The position numbers and the translations under genes were made by a program. The notes under the pieces were generated by a model that was given only the letters and a program-made list of their open reading frames with translations, made no database searches and had not been told where the DNA came from. 64,000 nucleotides of DNA from Epiperipatus broadwayi (Eukaryota; Onychophora; Udeonychophora; Euonychophora; Peripatidae), in contig JAQFVV010012419.1 in the NCBI GenBank assembly GCA_028023455.1, forward strand, positions 1,312,501 to 1,376,500, in the 5' to 3' direction. Each line of letters begins with the position of its first letter. The stretch's first letter is position 1. Below, piece after piece: positions 62,321-64,000 of the stretch.

Positions 62321-63908
62321 ATGTTGTCAGATTGGATTCTCCTGTCAGTTAGAATGACATCACCCCTATAATTAGATATCTATTCTTATTATATCACTAC
62401 ATATTTTGTGCATTTCAATATTTACTTCACTTATATTTATAATGCAGCATAATTTTGGTAGGTTGCTGCTAAGTGTTTTGTAAATAATCTTGACAAGTTG
62501 ATTAGCTTCATCACGTAATGGGTCTGAACTGTGTTTTTGCATCCTTCTGCTACGTAGAATAACATTTTATATGATTCTGGGCATTTGTTACAATTGTGGT
62601 TATTTATGATTAAATCTCTACTTTGCCAGATTAAATGCAATAATAAAATGGCAGATTTTGAAACTCAAACACCATGGATTTTGACTCCAGTTCAGAGACT
62701 TTTAATACTCAAATTTCTTTTGAACTCTTGAGTTATTTATTTATTCAATAAATTTTCGATTAGATATTTCCAAGAAATTTGTGCATTTGACGACTTTGGC
62801 AATTTAAAATGTTACATTTTAAAAATTGTCACTTGTTAGTAATAAAAATATATATTTTAATTAAAAAGAAAGTCATAGATAGACATCAATTTTCTTATCA
62901 GTAATGAGAATTATGTGCATATGGTTTAATTTTGCAGCCAGTGTACAAGACTTATCTGACTAACCCAGATTATTTTAAGAACTTTATCCTTTAACTAAAA
63001 TGAAATAGATAACAACTTCTTGAAGTGTATTAAATAAATAGATGGACTGATAAGAAATGCATGTCTGAAGCAATTCTAGGCATGCTAGATTTAATCTTAA
63101 TCTATCTGGGAAAAACATTTAAGCTATATCAAGCTCAATTCATAAACTTAATATGAGAGTACACTAATTGCTACATCAAGGACATTTCAACTGCTTAGTA
63201 GCATCTACCTGTTTTCTAGTCATATTAAAGTCCTCTGAAGAATTATGCAGTGGTTAAGTGGCATGTTCGAGAGTCAAAGTTCTTTTATCAATTATTATCT
63301 TAATCTCTCAGTTTAATGAGGAAACATCACATAACATTCTGAGAATTTAACCATATTATTATTGTTAGATTATTTTTAAAAGCACGAAATTCTGCATTTA
63401 ATATTTTATTTTCATTTTCAAATTAATAGCATTATCATTAAAAAAAAAACTTTTTTTTTAGATAAGAAGTACCATTATTTCTTTTTTGTATAGATAATCA
63501 CTGATAAAAAATTAACAAAATTTAAATTATAAAAAACTATTGATTATAACGACTGCATATTCATATTAAATTTTCTTCTAATTAAGAAAAAAATCAATTC
63601 AAAACCATTTGTTTTTTAATAAGTCAATACAGCAATTGTTTTCACTAGATGGCACTCATAAATGTACAAAGTAATATAATATAGCTATTTAATTAAAAAA
63701 TTAGTTTAAAAGAATTGATTGTTTTTTGTACCATTTTTCTATTTAATTTTTTTTCTAATTAATTATTAAATATTTTAATTAAATACCTTAAAAACACAAA
63801 GCAACAAAATTGTTTATTTCATTTATATATATAATTTGGAAATTTTTATCATTCTAACACAATTGTAAAGTGACTTGAAATTTTCACAACTACCAGACAT
63901 GAATACAC

Positions 63909-63916
<8 letters not shown>
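62321..63916. other. AT-rich spacer
   Basis: Nothing is recognised. The 67-codon minus frame at 62437-62640 has no domain signature. Confidence 0.5.

Positions 63917-64000
<84 letters not shown>
63917..64000. repeat. (TTA)n microsatellite, runs off the window
   Basis: A pure TTA trinucleotide repeat of at least 84 bases continues to the last base of the window. Confidence 0.97.

Overview
The window is eukaryotic nuclear DNA: very AT-rich, with no bacterial-style gene density, no operons and no ribosomal RNA. Almost every recognisable coding stretch belongs to a transposable element. The mixture (an RTE-like LINE, a second LINE with a CCHC ORF1, two Penelope-like element (PLE) families with GIY-YIG domains, and Merlin and Tigger transposase relics) fits a metazoan, probably an invertebrate such as an arthropod. 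No host gene in the window fixes the taxon, so this is inference.

Layout. 1-6.9 kb: AT-rich spacer with a fold-back repeat (575-1400), an interspersed repeat (4385-5010) and a short non-autonomous element with a 13-bp target-site duplication (5475-5777). 6.9-10.3 kb: an old RTE copy split by a PLE inverted pair (7232-8297). 11.3-14.6 kb: a full-length RTE element with a perfect 13-bp target-site duplication (TSD) and only two in-frame stops. 16-19.7 kb: spacer with a tRNA-like relic, a promoter-like segment with a possible first exon (17.84-18.14 kb) and the second copy of the interspersed repeat. 21.0-27.9 kb: a large PLE composite (family 1) of a minus-strand copy and a plus-strand copy, flanked by an 11-bp duplication and itself hit by an LTR-type insertion. 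30-31.3 kb: an unrecognised ORF and an RTE reverse-transcriptase fragment. 33.8-42.5 kb: a second PLE family as two inverted, 5'-truncated copies; the left copy carries a 6.1-kb LINE with a perfect 16-bp TSD; a long TA repeat follows. 44.7-51.1 kb: a class II tRNA-like sequence, more family 1 PLE relics and a hammerhead-like motif. 53.3-55.5 kb: Tigger-like and Merlin-like transposase remains, then a 228-bp candidate exon with good splice sites. 55.5-64 kb: spacer with a 93-base poly-C tract and a terminal TTA repeat.

The elements are nested, which gives a relative order: PLE family 1 jumped into an old RTE copy, an LTR-type element jumped into PLE family 1, and the CCHC-ORF1 LINE jumped into PLE family 2. 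The least conventional observations are the tRNA-like module in the family 1 PLE 3' region, the hammerhead-like motifs in PLE-type terminal repeats, and the two candidate host exons. All coordinates of repeat edges are by eye and may be off by some bases.
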